This document shows positions 36,223-45,279 of a stretch of 64,000 nt of DNA, piece by piece. Both the position numbers and the translations under genes were made by a program. Every line of letters starts with the position of its first letter. Position 1 is the stretch's first letter. The stretch covers positions 62,001 through 126,000 of the forward strand of contig JAJDUL010000053.1 of NCBI GenBank assembly GCA_022826685.1. Reading direction: 5' to 3'. Under the pieces are notes generated by a model. The model made no database searches and had not been told where the DNA came from. It was given only the letters and a program-made list of their open reading frames with translations. Source of the stretch: Gemmatimonadota bacterium. GTDB lineage: Bacteria; Gemmatimonadota; Gemmatimonadetes; Palauibacterales; Palauibacteraceae.

Positions 36223-37039
36223 ACCGTTCCTGCTCGGCCTCCTGCCTCGCTCTGTCACGGTCGTACAGTTCCTCGCGAGTCAGGTTGTCCGACATTCGCA
36301 GTCCCACCCCGCGGGCATCAAAATCCTCGAATACCAACTGTGACCTCTGCAGGCGGATCAGTTCGTCGGCGCCTGCTGCCCCCAACGCGAGTAGCTCGTC
36401 CAACTCGTCGCGCGTGAAAGGCGCGCCCTCGGCTGTCCCCTGTACCTCGACCAGGCGTCCGTCCTCGAGGTGGACGAAGTTGAAGTCGACGTCAGCCGCC
36501 GCGTCCTCCACGTACTCCAGGTCCAGTCTCGCCTCGCCGTCCACCATGCCGGCGCTGATCGCGGCAACCCACTGGCGGAGCGGGCTCGCGTCCAGCACAC
36601 CCTCGGAGACCAGACGCTGGAAGGCCATCTCGAGCGCCACGCACGCTCCGGTGATCGAGGCCGTCCGGGTCCCGCCGTCGGCGACGAGGACGTCGCAGTC
36701 GACCGTCACCGTCCGCTCGCCGAGCGCTGTGAGGTCGACCGCCGCGCGGAGCGAGCGGCCGATGAGGCGCTGGATTTCCTGGGTGCGGCCTCTCGCGCCG
36801 CGACGCTCCCGGCGGGTGCGCTCCGCCGTGGCCCGGGGCAGCATGGCGTACTCGCCCGTCACCCAGCCGCCGCGCCCCTCGCGCCACGGCGGGACGCTCT
36901 CCTCGACGGAGGCCGTGCAAAGCACGCGCGTCATCCCCATCGTGATCGTGCAGGATCCCTCGGCGAAGGGGGCCGTTCCCGTCTCCAGGGTCGTGGGTCG
37001 CAGGGCGTCCAGCGCCCGCCCGTGTGGACGTGCCGGCAT
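36188..37039 (-). CDS. rph: Ribonuclease PH
   Basis: This 283-residue protein trims the 3' ends of tRNA precursors by phosphorolysis. EGSCTITMGMTRVLCTASVEE, GRGGWVTGEYAMLPRAT and RTQEIQRLIGRSLRAAVDL are the conserved core, with DCDVLVADGGTRTASI as the phosphate/catalytic region. The start has GAGG seven bases upstream. Ordinary RNase PH has about 240 residues; here a charged tail of about 40 residues rich in Arg, Glu and Asp follows. That tail is encoded in the part overlapping the cyclophilin gene. It diverges from the next amidohydrolase with only 36 bp between the starts. Confidence 0.93.
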   Translation of the reverse strand: MPARPHGRALDALRPTTLETGTAPFAEGSCTITMGMTRVLCTASVEESVPPWREGRGGWVTGEYAMLPRATAERTRRERRGARGRTQEIQRLIGRSLRAAVDLTALGERTVTVDCDVLVADGGTRTASITGACVALEMAFQRLVSEGVLDASPLRQWVAAISAGMVDGEARLDLEYVEDAAADVDFNFVHLEDGRLVEVQGTAEGAPFTRDELDELLALGAAGADELIRLQRSQLVFEDFDARGVGLRMSDNLTREELYDRDRARQEAEQERSTSGRREEQLG

Positions 37040-37075
37040 GGGGCAGCCTCGGTCGAAGGTCGAAAGGGAGAACCG

Positions 37076-38752
37076 ATGAACGTCGAGCGCGTTGAGAGTA
37101 TGCCGGACGCGATCCCGCTGCGATGGCGGATCCCCGCCGCGAGTCTCGTGCTGGCGGGCGTGACGGCGGCTTGCGCGCCGGGCGACGCCCCCGAGGGGGA
37201 AGCGGAGATCGTCCCGACGAGCGTGCTGTTCACCGGGGCGACGGTGATCGACGGGTCGGGGGAGGCTTCGTTCGCGGCCGACGTGGCGGTGGAGGGCGAC
37301 CTGATCACCTTCGTCGGCGACGCTGCGGAGAGCGAGGCAGCGCCCGCCACGCAGGACACGATCGCGCTCGATGGTCTCCTGCTCACGCCCGGCTTCATCG
37401 ACATGCACAGCCACATCAGCGTCATCAGCGTCGGCGAGGCGTACGGGCTCTCCGCGGTCGAATTCCTCACGCAGGGGATCACGACGGGCGTGATCGGGGT
37501 CGACGGCTCGAGCAGCACGGACCTCGCCGCGCTCTACGCGGATCTCGAGGCGTCCGGCGTCGGGAAGAACATCGTCTCCTATATCGGACACGGCTCCGTG
37601 CGGGGGACGGTCATGGGCATGGACGACCGCGCCCCGACCGCGGCGGAACTCGATGAGATGAAGGTGCTCGTCCGAAAGGGGATGGAGGACGGCGCCTTCG
37701 GGCTCTCCACCGGACTCTTCTACACGCCCGGCTACTACGCGGAGGCCGACGAGGTCATCGAGCTCGGCCGGGTGGCGGCGGAGTACCCCATCGGCGGCGA
37801 GCACGCCCCGGTCTACGACACCCACGACCGGGATCTCGGGGCGGCCTATCAGGGCATCGGCTACCACAACTCGATCCGTGAAGCGATCCACATCGGAGCG
37901 GAGTCGGGGCTGCGCACGATTTTCAGCCACTTCAACGCGCAGGGGGCCGCCCTCTACGGCCGGGCCGCGGAGGGCGCGGCGATCATCGACTCGGCGCGCG
38001 CCGAGGGCATCGAGGTGGCGGGCGCACAGCACGTCTACACGTCGACGATGTCGAGCCTGCGCGCCTACACGATCCCGCGCTGGGCGCAGGCCGGCGGTCC
38101 GGAGCAGATGGTGCGCCGCTTCGCGAACCCGGACACGGCCCGGATCCTCGACGTGCAGACGATGGAGATGCTCGAGATCCGCGGCGGCCCGGAGAAGATC
38201 GTGTTCGCGGACGCGAGGCCCGAGTTCAACGGCAAGACGCTGGCCGATGTGGCGGCCGAGCGGGAGCTGCCCGTCCCCGAAGCCGTGCGCGAGATCATGT
38301 CCGAGTCGAACCCGTGGGTGATGAACCGCGATCTCTACGACGTCGAGAACACGCGCTATCTCGCCACGATGCCGTGGATGATGACGTGCACCGATGGCGC
38401 CACGCCCGCCCCCGGGGCCGAGATCGTGCACCCCCGCGTGTACGGGACCTTCCCGAAGAAGATCAAGGACTTCGTGGACCGGGACGGCGCGATCGGGCTG
38501 CCGTTCGCGATCCGGGGCATGTCGGGCCTCGCCGCGGACTTCCTGCGCCTCGACGACCGCGGTTACGTCCGCCAGGGAATGGTCGCCGACATCGCGGTCA
38601 TCGACCTCGACCGGTTCACGGACCGCGCGACCTACGACGATCCGCACCAGTTGTCCGAGGGTGTCGTTCACGTCCTCGTGAACGGCCGCTTCGCGATCCG
38701 CGACGACGAAGTGACCGGCGAACTCGCCGGCCGTCCGTTGCGCCGCCCCTGA
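37076..38752 (+). CDS. N-acyl-D-amino-acid deacylase family amidohydrolase, lipoprotein
   Basis: This 558-residue protein has a signal ending VTAAC, probably a lipoprotein. The metal site has FIDMHSHIS, and GAFGLSTGLFYTPGYYA is the hallmark of the D-aminoacylase/dihydroorotase-like group. ISHF-like TIFSHFNAQG and VYTSTM follow. It should release the acyl group from N-acyl amino acids, freeing D- or L-amino acids. GGGAG lies five bases before the ATG. It is followed after 50 bp by an S15-type peptidase. Confidence 0.83.
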   Translation: MNVERVESMPDAIPLRWRIPAASLVLAGVTAACAPGDAPEGEAEIVPTSVLFTGATVIDGSGEASFAADVAVEGDLITFVGDAAESEAAPATQDTIALDGLLLTPGFIDMHSHISVISVGEAYGLSAVEFLTQGITTGVIGVDGSSSTDLAALYADLEASGVGKNIVSYIGHGSVRGTVMGMDDRAPTAAELDEMKVLVRKGMEDGAFGLSTGLFYTPGYYAEADEVIELGRVAAEYPIGGEHAPVYDTHDRDLGAAYQGIGYHNSIREAIHIGAESGLRTIFSHFNAQGAALYGRAAEGAAIIDSARAEGIEVAGAQHVYTSTMSSLRAYTIPRWAQAGGPEQMVRRFANPDTARILDVQTMEMLEIRGGPEKIVFADARPEFNGKTLADVAAERELPVPEAVREIMSESNPWVMNRDLYDVENTRYLATMPWMMTCTDGATPAPGAEIVHPRVYGTFPKKIKDFVDRDGAIGLPFAIRGMSGLAADFLRLDDRGYVRQGMVADIAVIDLDRFTDRATYDDPHQLSEGVVHVLVNGRFAIRDDEVTGELAGRPLRRP

Positions 38753-38802
38753 CGGCCGCGGAAGATCAGCGGCCACGTATCGACAGATCGGGAGCCAACC
38801 CC

Positions 38803-40695
38803 ATGATTGCGTCGCGCTTCGCAGCGCCAGCAGCGCCCTTTCTCGCGTTCGCCCTCCTTCCGGCGGCGGCCGCCGCCCAGACCGGGCTCGTCATCGAGGA
38901 CGGGCAGGCGCAGATCGTCCCGGCCTTCGCCGATTCGTCGACTTGGATCCGGCACGATCTGTGGGTCGAGACCGGGTTCGACTCCGACGGCGACGGCCGC
39001 CCGGACCGCGTCCACGTGGATGTGACCCGTCCGGCGCAGACCGAGAGCGAGGGGCTGAGGGTCCCGGTCATCTACGAGACGAGTCCGTACTACTCGGGCG
39101 TCGCCGGCATCGACTTCGCGCACTTCTGGGACCTGCGCCAGGAGGTGGGCGGCGAGCCGCCGCCGCGCGATCCCTTCCCGCCCACGATCCGTCACATCGC
39201 GAGCCAGCCGAGGATCTCGAACTCGCACGTGGCGACCTGGCTGCCCCGGGGGTTCGCGGTCGTCCATTCGCAGTCGCCCGGGACAGGCCAGTCCCAGGGG
39301 TGTCCGACGGTGGGCGGCGCGAACGAGTCGCTGGCGCCCAAGGCGGTCATCGACTGGCTCAACGGCCGGGCGCGGGGCTTCACGAGCGTGAACGGAGACG
39401 AGGAGGTACGGGCCTCGTGGGCGACGGGGAAGGTCGGGATGACGGGCACCTCCTACAACGGGACGCTCCCCCTCGCGGCCGCGACGACCGGGGTCGAGGG
39501 CCTCGAGGCGATCATTCCGGTCGCGCCCAACACGTCCTACTACCACTACTACCGCTCCAACGGGCTCGTGAGGGCCCCGGGCGGATACCCCGGCGAGGAC
39601 ATCGACGTCCTCTTCGACTTCATCTTCAGCGGGTTCCCCGAGGTGCGCGATTACTGCCTCGCGAACGTCCGGGACGAGATGACCGCGCAACTGGACCGGG
39701 CGACCGGCGACTACAGCGATTTCTGGGCCGGGCGGGACTACCTGAACCACATCGACGGCGTGCGCGCTGCCACCCTCATGAGCCACGGCTTCAACGACTG
39801 GAACGTCATGCCCGAGCACAGCCACCGCATCTCGATGGCGCTGCGGGAACGGGGCGTGCCGCTCCAGATTTTCTATCACCAGGGCGGCCACGGCGGCCCG
39901 CCGCCGCTCGAACTCATGAACCGGTGGTTCACCCGCTACGTCGTCGGCGTTGAGAACGGAGTGGAAGACGACCCCGAGGCATGGATCGTGCGAGAGGGAG
40001 ACGACCCGCGGGAGCCGACGCCCTATCCGAGCTACCCGCACCCCGAAGCCGAGAGCGTGGCCCTCCATCCGGGAGGCGACGGGCACTGGACCGGGACCCT
40101 CTCCCTGGACGATTCCGAGGGCGCCGGCCAATCAGGGGCTGCCCCCGGCGCGGGGGCCGGAACCGGAACGATCGTCGACAACTTCTCCTTCGCGGGGGAC
40201 CGACTCGCCGCCGCCGAGTGGTCGAACCACCGCCTCCTCTATGCGACCCCCGAACTGCGCGAGGACGTCCATCTCTCGGGCGTCGCCACCGTCCGTGTGC
40301 GGGTGTCGGCGGATGCGCCCGCGGCCAACCTGTCCGTGTGGCTGGTGTCGCTGCCCTGGGCCGGGGCCGGGGAGATCAACGACAACCTCATCACGAAGGG
40401 CTGGGCCGATCCGTCCAACGCGCGCGCCGAGGACATCGCGTCGCCCCGCACCGGCGCGCCGCTAACGCCGGGAGAGTTCATCGAACTGGAGTTCGCCCTG
40501 CAACCCGACGACCAGGTCATCCCCGCCGGCGCCCGCATCGGCCTGATGATCTTCTCCAGCGACCAATCGTTCACGCTGCATCCCGACCCCGGAACCACGC
40601 TGACCGTCGACCTCGGTGCCACGAGCATCTCACTGCCCGTCGTGGGAGGGAACGCAGCTCTGCGGCGCGCCCTGGGAGTGCCCGCCTCCCAGTAG
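38803..40695 (+). CDS. CocE/NonD-type X-Pro dipeptidyl-peptidase (S15-like), secreted
   Basis: This 630-residue protein has a signal peptide ending AAAAAQ. The alpha/beta hydrolase nucleophile is in GMTGTSYNGTLPL, the Asp in SHGFNDWNVMPEH, and the His in YHQGGHGGP. The last 200 residues form a jelly-roll domain (SGVATVRVRVSADAP...), as in X-Pro dipeptidyl peptidases and cocaine esterase. DSDGDGRPDRVHVDV near residue 60 is a typical opening. It likely removes X-Pro dipeptides or hydrolyses esters and amides in the periplasm. Confidence 0.86.
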   Translation: MIASRFAAPAAPFLAFALLPAAAAAQTGLVIEDGQAQIVPAFADSSTWIRHDLWVETGFDSDGDGRPDRVHVDVTRPAQTESEGLRVPVIYETSPYYSGVAGIDFAHFWDLRQEVGGEPPPRDPFPPTIRHIASQPRISNSHVATWLPRGFAVVHSQSPGTGQSQGCPTVGGANESLAPKAVIDWLNGRARGFTSVNGDEEVRASWATGKVGMTGTSYNGTLPLAAATTGVEGLEAIIPVAPNTSYYHYYRSNGLVRAPGGYPGEDIDVLFDFIFSGFPEVRDYCLANVRDEMTAQLDRATGDYSDFWAGRDYLNHIDGVRAATLMSHGFNDWNVMPEHSHRISMALRERGVPLQIFYHQGGHGGPPPLELMNRWFTRYVVGVENGVEDDPEAWIVREGDDPREPTPYPSYPHPEAESVALHPGGDGHWTGTLSLDDSEGAGQSGAAPGAGAGTGTIVDNFSFAGDRLAAAEWSNHRLLYATPELREDVHLSGVATVRVRVSADAPAANLSVWLVSLPWAGAGEINDNLITKGWADPSNARAEDIASPRTGAPLTPGEFIELEFALQPDDQVIPAGARIGLMIFSSDQSFTLHPDPGTTLTVDLGATSISLPVVGGNAALRRALGVPASQ

Positions 40696-40803
40696 CGCCC
40701 GGCGGATGCAACCCCGGGGCCACCCATCAGCATCTACCGAGGTGAGGCCGTTGCCTGCGGGCACGGTTCGTTAACGCCGAGGAACCAAGCCGGGGTGGAA
40801 TCC

Positions 40804-41988
40804 ATGAGCCGACTCCTCTTCGCCGGACTCCTGTGCACGAGCCTGGCCTGTGCCGACCCCGGCTCCGAGGGGGATGCCCCGCCCCCACGAGCAGTTCTGG
40901 TCTCCGATTCGGCGGGCGTCACGAACGTCGATCTTGGCGCGGTCGAGGAACTGGCGCTCCCCGGCCTGACGCCAACCCTCGTCTTCTCCACGCGGGATCT
41001 CGGGATCGAGTTGTTCTGGGTCGGCGATGCCGTCCTGCTCGGAAACGGCGGCCTCGCGCTGGCCAACACCGGTTCGAGCGAGGTGCTGCTCTTCTCCGGC
41101 GACGGTTCGCTGACGGCCCGGATCGGGGGGCAGGGTGAGGGGCCCGGCGAATTCAGCAGCGTCAGCACACTCCTCGCCACGGACGAAGGGTTCCTGGCCT
41201 ACGACGCGCGCCTGGCTCGCCTTAGCGAGTTCTCGGAGAGCGGAGAGTTTCTCACGTCAGCCCCTCTCTCCCCCCAGAGCGCCATCGTGTCCCTGAAACC
41301 GCTCGCGAGGGACAGGGGCGGAAACATGCTGGCGATCCTGGGAGAGCAGCGCTTCTTCCTTCCGGAGGGGATGAAGAGGGATACGACCCCAATCCTCTCG
41401 TTCACGGATTCCGGGACGGAGCCCGACACGCTCGGCATGCTGCCTGCCCAGGAATGGGCCTACGGTGGCATGCCCGGTGGCGGGATGACGCGCACCGAAC
41501 CGGCGTTCGGGCGGAACATCGTGGCTGGCGGCTTCCGCGACCGGGCCCTGATCGGCGACAACGACGTACTGAGCCTTTCCGTCCATGCGGCCGACGGGCG
41601 TCTCACGCGTCTCATCCACGGTTCCGGTGGCGGGTGGATGGTCACGGACGAAGAAATCGAGGCATGGAGAGCGGCACGGCTCGCCCGCAGGGGTCCGGAC
41701 GTCCCCGACTATTACGTGGAATTCGTCCGGAACGCCCCCTGGCGGGAGACCTATCCAGCCTTCCACTCCGCGGTCTTGGGGCCCGATGAGATGGTGTGGA
41801 TCGGGCTCGCGGCCCGGGCGGGCGACGAAACGCGACGCTGGCTCGTCCTCGGCCCTGGCGGGCAGCCGCGCGGACAGCTTCGCCTCCCCGCGGAAGGGAG
41901 CGTGCTGGCGATCGATGCCGACCGCTTCGTGCTCCTCCAGACGAACGCTCTCGACGAGGAGGAGGTCGGACTCTACCGCTACCGGTAG
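40804..41988 (+). CDS. Lipoprotein with 6-bladed beta-propeller features
   Basis: This protein of about 394 residues has a short signal ending SLAC. The sequence shows repeated strand units such as GGQGEGPGEFSSVSTLLA, a motif frequent in 6-bladed propeller lipoproteins. DEMVWIGLAAR and VLAIDADRFVLLQ mark later blades. The function is unknown. An in-frame GTG three codons earlier is an alternative start. It stands alone between the S15-type gene and the DUF305 operon. Confidence 0.65.
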   Translation: MSRLLFAGLLCTSLACADPGSEGDAPPPRAVLVSDSAGVTNVDLGAVEELALPGLTPTLVFSTRDLGIELFWVGDAVLLGNGGLALANTGSSEVLLFSGDGSLTARIGGQGEGPGEFSSVSTLLATDEGFLAYDARLARLSEFSESGEFLTSAPLSPQSAIVSLKPLARDRGGNMLAILGEQRFFLPEGMKRDTTPILSFTDSGTEPDTLGMLPAQEWAYGGMPGGGMTRTEPAFGRNIVAGGFRDRALIGDNDVLSLSVHAADGRLTRLIHGSGGGWMVTDEEIEAWRAARLARRGPDVPDYYVEFVRNAPWRETYPAFHSAVLGPDEMVWIGLAARAGDETRRWLVLGPGGQPRGQLRLPAEGSVLAIDADRFVLLQTNALDEEEVGLYRYR

Positions 41989-42033
41989 CCTCGCTGGCCG
42001 GACCCCGCCTCCCACCCGCGAAACCGTCGGCGA

Positions 42034-42063
42034 TTGAATTCGGTACGGTTCTCCCGGTATGCT
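42034..42063 (+). promoter_or_regulatory. Possible sigma-70-type promoter before the DUF305 gene
   Basis: TTGAAT and TATGCT are separated by 18 bases, a fair match to -35 and -10 boxes, in a gap that is otherwise GC-rich. It lies about 70 bp before the DUF305 start. The match is partial (four of six bases in each box), so it is only a candidate. Confidence 0.3.
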
Positions 42064-42133
42064 GATCCGTCGTTCCGGGTCGTGACCCGCCCGCGAACGA
42101 GGGACCCGGACGAACGGTACCAAACGGCGAATC

Positions 42134-42805
42134 ATGAGGACCCAGCGCAGGCTTCTCATCCTCCTCACAGGACTTCTCGCGGCCGCCCAGGCGTGCGCGA
42201 GTGCGGGGCGCGGTCCGTCAGACGAGGCCGTCAGACCGGACGCGGCGCGCGTGGCGGAACTCGAGGCGCTCTACCGGGCGCGCGCGGAAGCGGCACTCGA
42301 TGGTGCGCACGAGGCGGACATCCGCTTCATGACGCACATGATTCCGCACCATGCCCAGGCGCTGGTCATGGCGGGGTTCGCGCCGGACAACGGTGCCAGC
42401 CCCTCGATCCGGACCCTCTGCGCGAGGATCATCAACGCCCAGACCGATGAGATCGCCGTCATGAGCCGCTGGCTCTCCGACCGCGGTCTGCCCGTGCCCG
42501 AGACCGGAGACATGCGGGGCCACGCGGACGGGGCCATGCTCATGGCCGGGATGCTGACCCCGGAACAACTCGCGGAACTCGAGGCCGCGCGCGGTCCCGA
42601 CTTCGACCGCCTCTTCCTCGAATACATGATCCAGCACCACAAGGGCGCCGTCACAATGGTTCGGGAGTTGTTCGCGACGGACGGCGCCGCGCAGGATGAC
42701 TTCGTCTTCAAGCTGGCCTCCGACATCCACGTCGATCAGGCCACGGAAATCGCCCGCATGGAAATCATGCTCGAGGCGCTCGCGGCGCCGGAGCCGGGCG
42801 GCTGA
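42134..42805 (+). CDS. DUF305 family exported protein
   Basis: This 223-residue protein has an N-terminal signal (LLILLTGLLAAAQAC). Two matching His/Met units occur: FMTHMIPHHAQAL at about 66-77 and YMIQHHKGAVTM at about 166-177. Each is followed by a helix with an E-I-x-x-M pattern, the DUF305 ferritin-like four-helix fold. These His and Met suggest metal binding, often proposed as copper. It is directly followed (33 bp) by the LVIVD-repeat protein, a pairing that implies a shared role. Confidence 0.83.
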   Translation: MRTQRRLLILLTGLLAAAQACASAGRGPSDEAVRPDAARVAELEALYRARAEAALDGAHEADIRFMTHMIPHHAQALVMAGFAPDNGASPSIRTLCARIINAQTDEIAVMSRWLSDRGLPVPETGDMRGHADGAMLMAGMLTPEQLAELEAARGPDFDRLFLEYMIQHHKGAVTMVRELFATDGAAQDDFVFKLASDIHVDQATEIARMEIMLEALAAPEPGG

Positions 42806-42838
42806 TTCGTGAAGTTCACCCCAATCGAAGGATCCGAC

Positions 42839-44875
42839 ATGTCCGCAGTGACGAAGGAACGCGACGACACCCGTTTCACTACCCGCCTCGCGACAGTGCT
42901 CGCCGGCGTGATCGCCGTGGGAGGGTTCGCCGGCTGTGCGTACCAGTCGGCACAGACCGGCATGGCCACCGCTCCCGCGGCTCCCGCCGCCGCGCCCACG
43001 GGGCTTCAGGTGAATCCGCCCACCCCGGACCCGCGCGTCGGGCTGCCGGCCGGCATGTTCGACGCGGGCGAGGCGATCTGGAACCTCGACCTCGTGTCCG
43101 CCACGCCGCCGCCGGACCCGTTTGTGGGCAAGACGAACTCCGATCTCGCCTTCTCCGGCCCGTACGCGATCCAGGGGAACTACGACGGGATTCAGATCTG
43201 GGACATCTCCGATCCCGCCAACCCGCAGACCGTCGTCACCTACGTCTGTCCCGCCTCCCAGAGCGACGTGTCCGTGTACGAGCACCTGCTGTTCGTCTCG
43301 GGCGAGGGGTTCGGCGGGCGGTTGGACTGCGGCGAGGAGGGGATCGAGGAGGCCGTGAGCCACGACCGGCTCCGCGGCATCCGGATCTTCGACATCTCCG
43401 ACATCACGGCGCCGGAGTACGTGGCCAACGTCCAGACGTGCCGCGGGTCGCACACGCACACGCTGCTGGAACACCCCGGGGATGACGAGAACGTCTACGT
43501 CTACGTCTCCGGCTCGGCCCCGGTGCGTCCGGCCGAGGAACTTGCCGGCTGCTCGGCTGCGCCACCGGCCGAGGATCCGAACTCCGCCCTCTTCCGTATC
43601 GAGGTCATCCGCGTGCCGCTAGCCGATCCGGCCAGCGCCGAGATCGTGAGTTCGCCCCGCATCTTCGAGGACCTCGTCGCACCCCCGACGCACGGCCCGG
43701 CCCCCGACGACATCGCCGCGCTCGAGGCGGCCCGGGAGCGCGGCGCCTTCATCATCGAGGTAATGGGGGAGGAGATGGTGCTGCCCGACCAGTCCGCCGC
43801 CGCGATGCTCGGACAGTTCGTGGCCCAGCGCGGAGGCGAAGGCCCGCCGACCGCCGCCGACAGCGCGGCGCTGCGGGAAGCACTGCCTGCGATCGTGGCG
43901 CAGATGATGGGAGGGCAGGGAGACGGGGACGGCCCCGCACCCGGTCCGACGCAGTGCCATGACATCACGGTCTATCCCGCCATCGGCCTCGCCGGCGGCG
44001 CGTGCGAGGGCTACGGCATGCTGATCGACATCAGCGACCCGGCGAATCCGGTGCGGCTCTCCGCGGTGGCCGACTCCAACTTCTCCTACTGGCATTCGGC
44101 CACCTTCAACAACGACGGCACCGCCATCCTGTTCACGGACGAGTGGGGCGGCGGCGGCGCGCCGAAGTGCCGGGCCTCGGACCCGGTGGAGTGGGGCGCG
44201 AACGCGATCTTCACCATCGAGGGCACGGAGATGGAGTTCCAGAGCTACTTCAAGCTGCCCGCGCCGCAGACCCCGGAGGAGAACTGCGTGGCGCACAACG
44301 GGTCGCTGATCCCGATCCCGGGCCGCGACATCATGATTCAAGGCTGGTACCAGGGCGGAGTCTCGCTCATCGACTGGACCGATCCGACGAACCCGGCCGA
44401 GATCGCCTACTTCGACCGCGGTCCGGTGAACCCCGACCGCATGCAGATGGGCGGCAGCTGGTCCGTCTACTGGTACAACGGCGTCATCGTCAATTCCGAG
44501 ATCGCCCGCGGCCTCGACATCCTCGAGCTGGTCCCGAGCGAGGCCTTGACGCAGAACGAGATCGACGCGGCCAACTCCGTTCGGCTGACGCACCTGAACT
44601 CGCAGGGCCAGCCCATCTTCGAGTGGCCCGCGACGTTCGCGCTCGCGAGGGCCTACCTCGACCAGTTGGAGCGGCACGGCGGACTCTCCGCCGACCGGAT
44701 CGGCGCGATCCGCGCTGAACTGTCCGGCGCCGAGGGGATGTCCGGATCCGGCCGGGCCGGCGCGCTGCGGTCGCTGGCCGACGATGTGTCGGGTAACGCC
44801 GCCGGGGCGGGAGACGCCGCGAAGGTCCGCCTGCTGGCCGATGCCGTCCGCGCTCTCGCGAACGCGGGGATGTAG
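42839..44875 (+). CDS. LVIVD-repeat beta-propeller lipoprotein
   Basis: This protein of about 678 residues has a lipoprotein signal (GGFAGC). LVIVD-type blades are visible: IQIWDISDPANPQTV, IRIFDISDITAPEYV, LIDISDPANPVRL and SLIDWTDPTNPAEI. They build a secreted propeller, and the Cys-rich blade ends suggest disulfides. A C-terminal helical region (about 600-678) follows. The start with AAGG about seven bases upstream was chosen over a GTG ten codons earlier. The pairing with DUF305 suggests periplasmic or surface binding of a metal or ligand; function unknown. Confidence 0.8.
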   Translation: MSAVTKERDDTRFTTRLATVLAGVIAVGGFAGCAYQSAQTGMATAPAAPAAAPTGLQVNPPTPDPRVGLPAGMFDAGEAIWNLDLVSATPPPDPFVGKTNSDLAFSGPYAIQGNYDGIQIWDISDPANPQTVVTYVCPASQSDVSVYEHLLFVSGEGFGGRLDCGEEGIEEAVSHDRLRGIRIFDISDITAPEYVANVQTCRGSHTHTLLEHPGDDENVYVYVSGSAPVRPAEELAGCSAAPPAEDPNSALFRIEVIRVPLADPASAEIVSSPRIFEDLVAPPTHGPAPDDIAALEAARERGAFIIEVMGEEMVLPDQSAAAMLGQFVAQRGGEGPPTAADSAALREALPAIVAQMMGGQGDGDGPAPGPTQCHDITVYPAIGLAGGACEGYGMLIDISDPANPVRLSAVADSNFSYWHSATFNNDGTAILFTDEWGGGGAPKCRASDPVEWGANAIFTIEGTEMEFQSYFKLPAPQTPEENCVAHNGSLIPIPGRDIMIQGWYQGGVSLIDWTDPTNPAEIAYFDRGPVNPDRMQMGGSWSVYWYNGVIVNSEIARGLDILELVPSEALTQNEIDAANSVRLTHLNSQGQPIFEWPATFALARAYLDQLERHGGLSADRIGAIRAELSGAEGMSGSGRAGALRSLADDVSGNAAGAGDAAKVRLLADAVRALANAGM

Positions 44876-44916
44876 AGACCAGGGACAGCGGGAGGACGCC
44901 CGGCCCGGTCCCGGAC

Positions 44917-45279
44917 ATGCCCGTTTTGATCGAAGCCCCGGCCGTCATCGAGGCGGCCGGGAACAAGCCCAAGCGGATCGAGGAATACGCCGGCCGCGTC
45001 CGAACGGGGCACGATGGCGTCAGCGTGGCGCGCATGGTGGCGCCCTCCGGCTGGGTCGAATCCGGTCAGCGCCCCGAGTTCGAGGAGATCACCGTCGTGC
45101 TGCGCGGATCACTGCGCGTCGAGCACGAAGGCGGCGCCCTGGACGTTGAGGCGGGCCAGGCGGTCGTCACGCACGCCGGCGAGTGGGTCCGCTACAGTAC
45201 GCCGGGCCCCGAAGGCGCCGAGTACATCGCCGTCTGCCTCCCCGCCTTCTCCCCCGACACCGTCCACCGCGATCCCTAA
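44917..45279 (+). CDS. Small cupin-domain protein
   Basis: This 120-residue protein is a single cupin barrel: EEITVVLRGSLRVEHEGGALDVEAGQAVVTHAGEWVRYS matches cupin motifs 1 and 2, though most metal-ligand His are replaced, leaving Glu and one His. Enzymatic use of a metal is therefore doubtful, and it may bind a small molecule. It is 41 bp after the LVIVD gene, and its TAA stop overlaps the stop of the convergent methyltransferase gene by 4 bp. Confidence 0.72.
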   Translation: MPVLIEAPAVIEAAGNKPKRIEEYAGRVRTGHDGVSVARMVAPSGWVESGQRPEFEEITVVLRGSLRVEHEGGALDVEAGQAVVTHAGEWVRYSTPGPEGAEYIAVCLPAFSPDTVHRDP

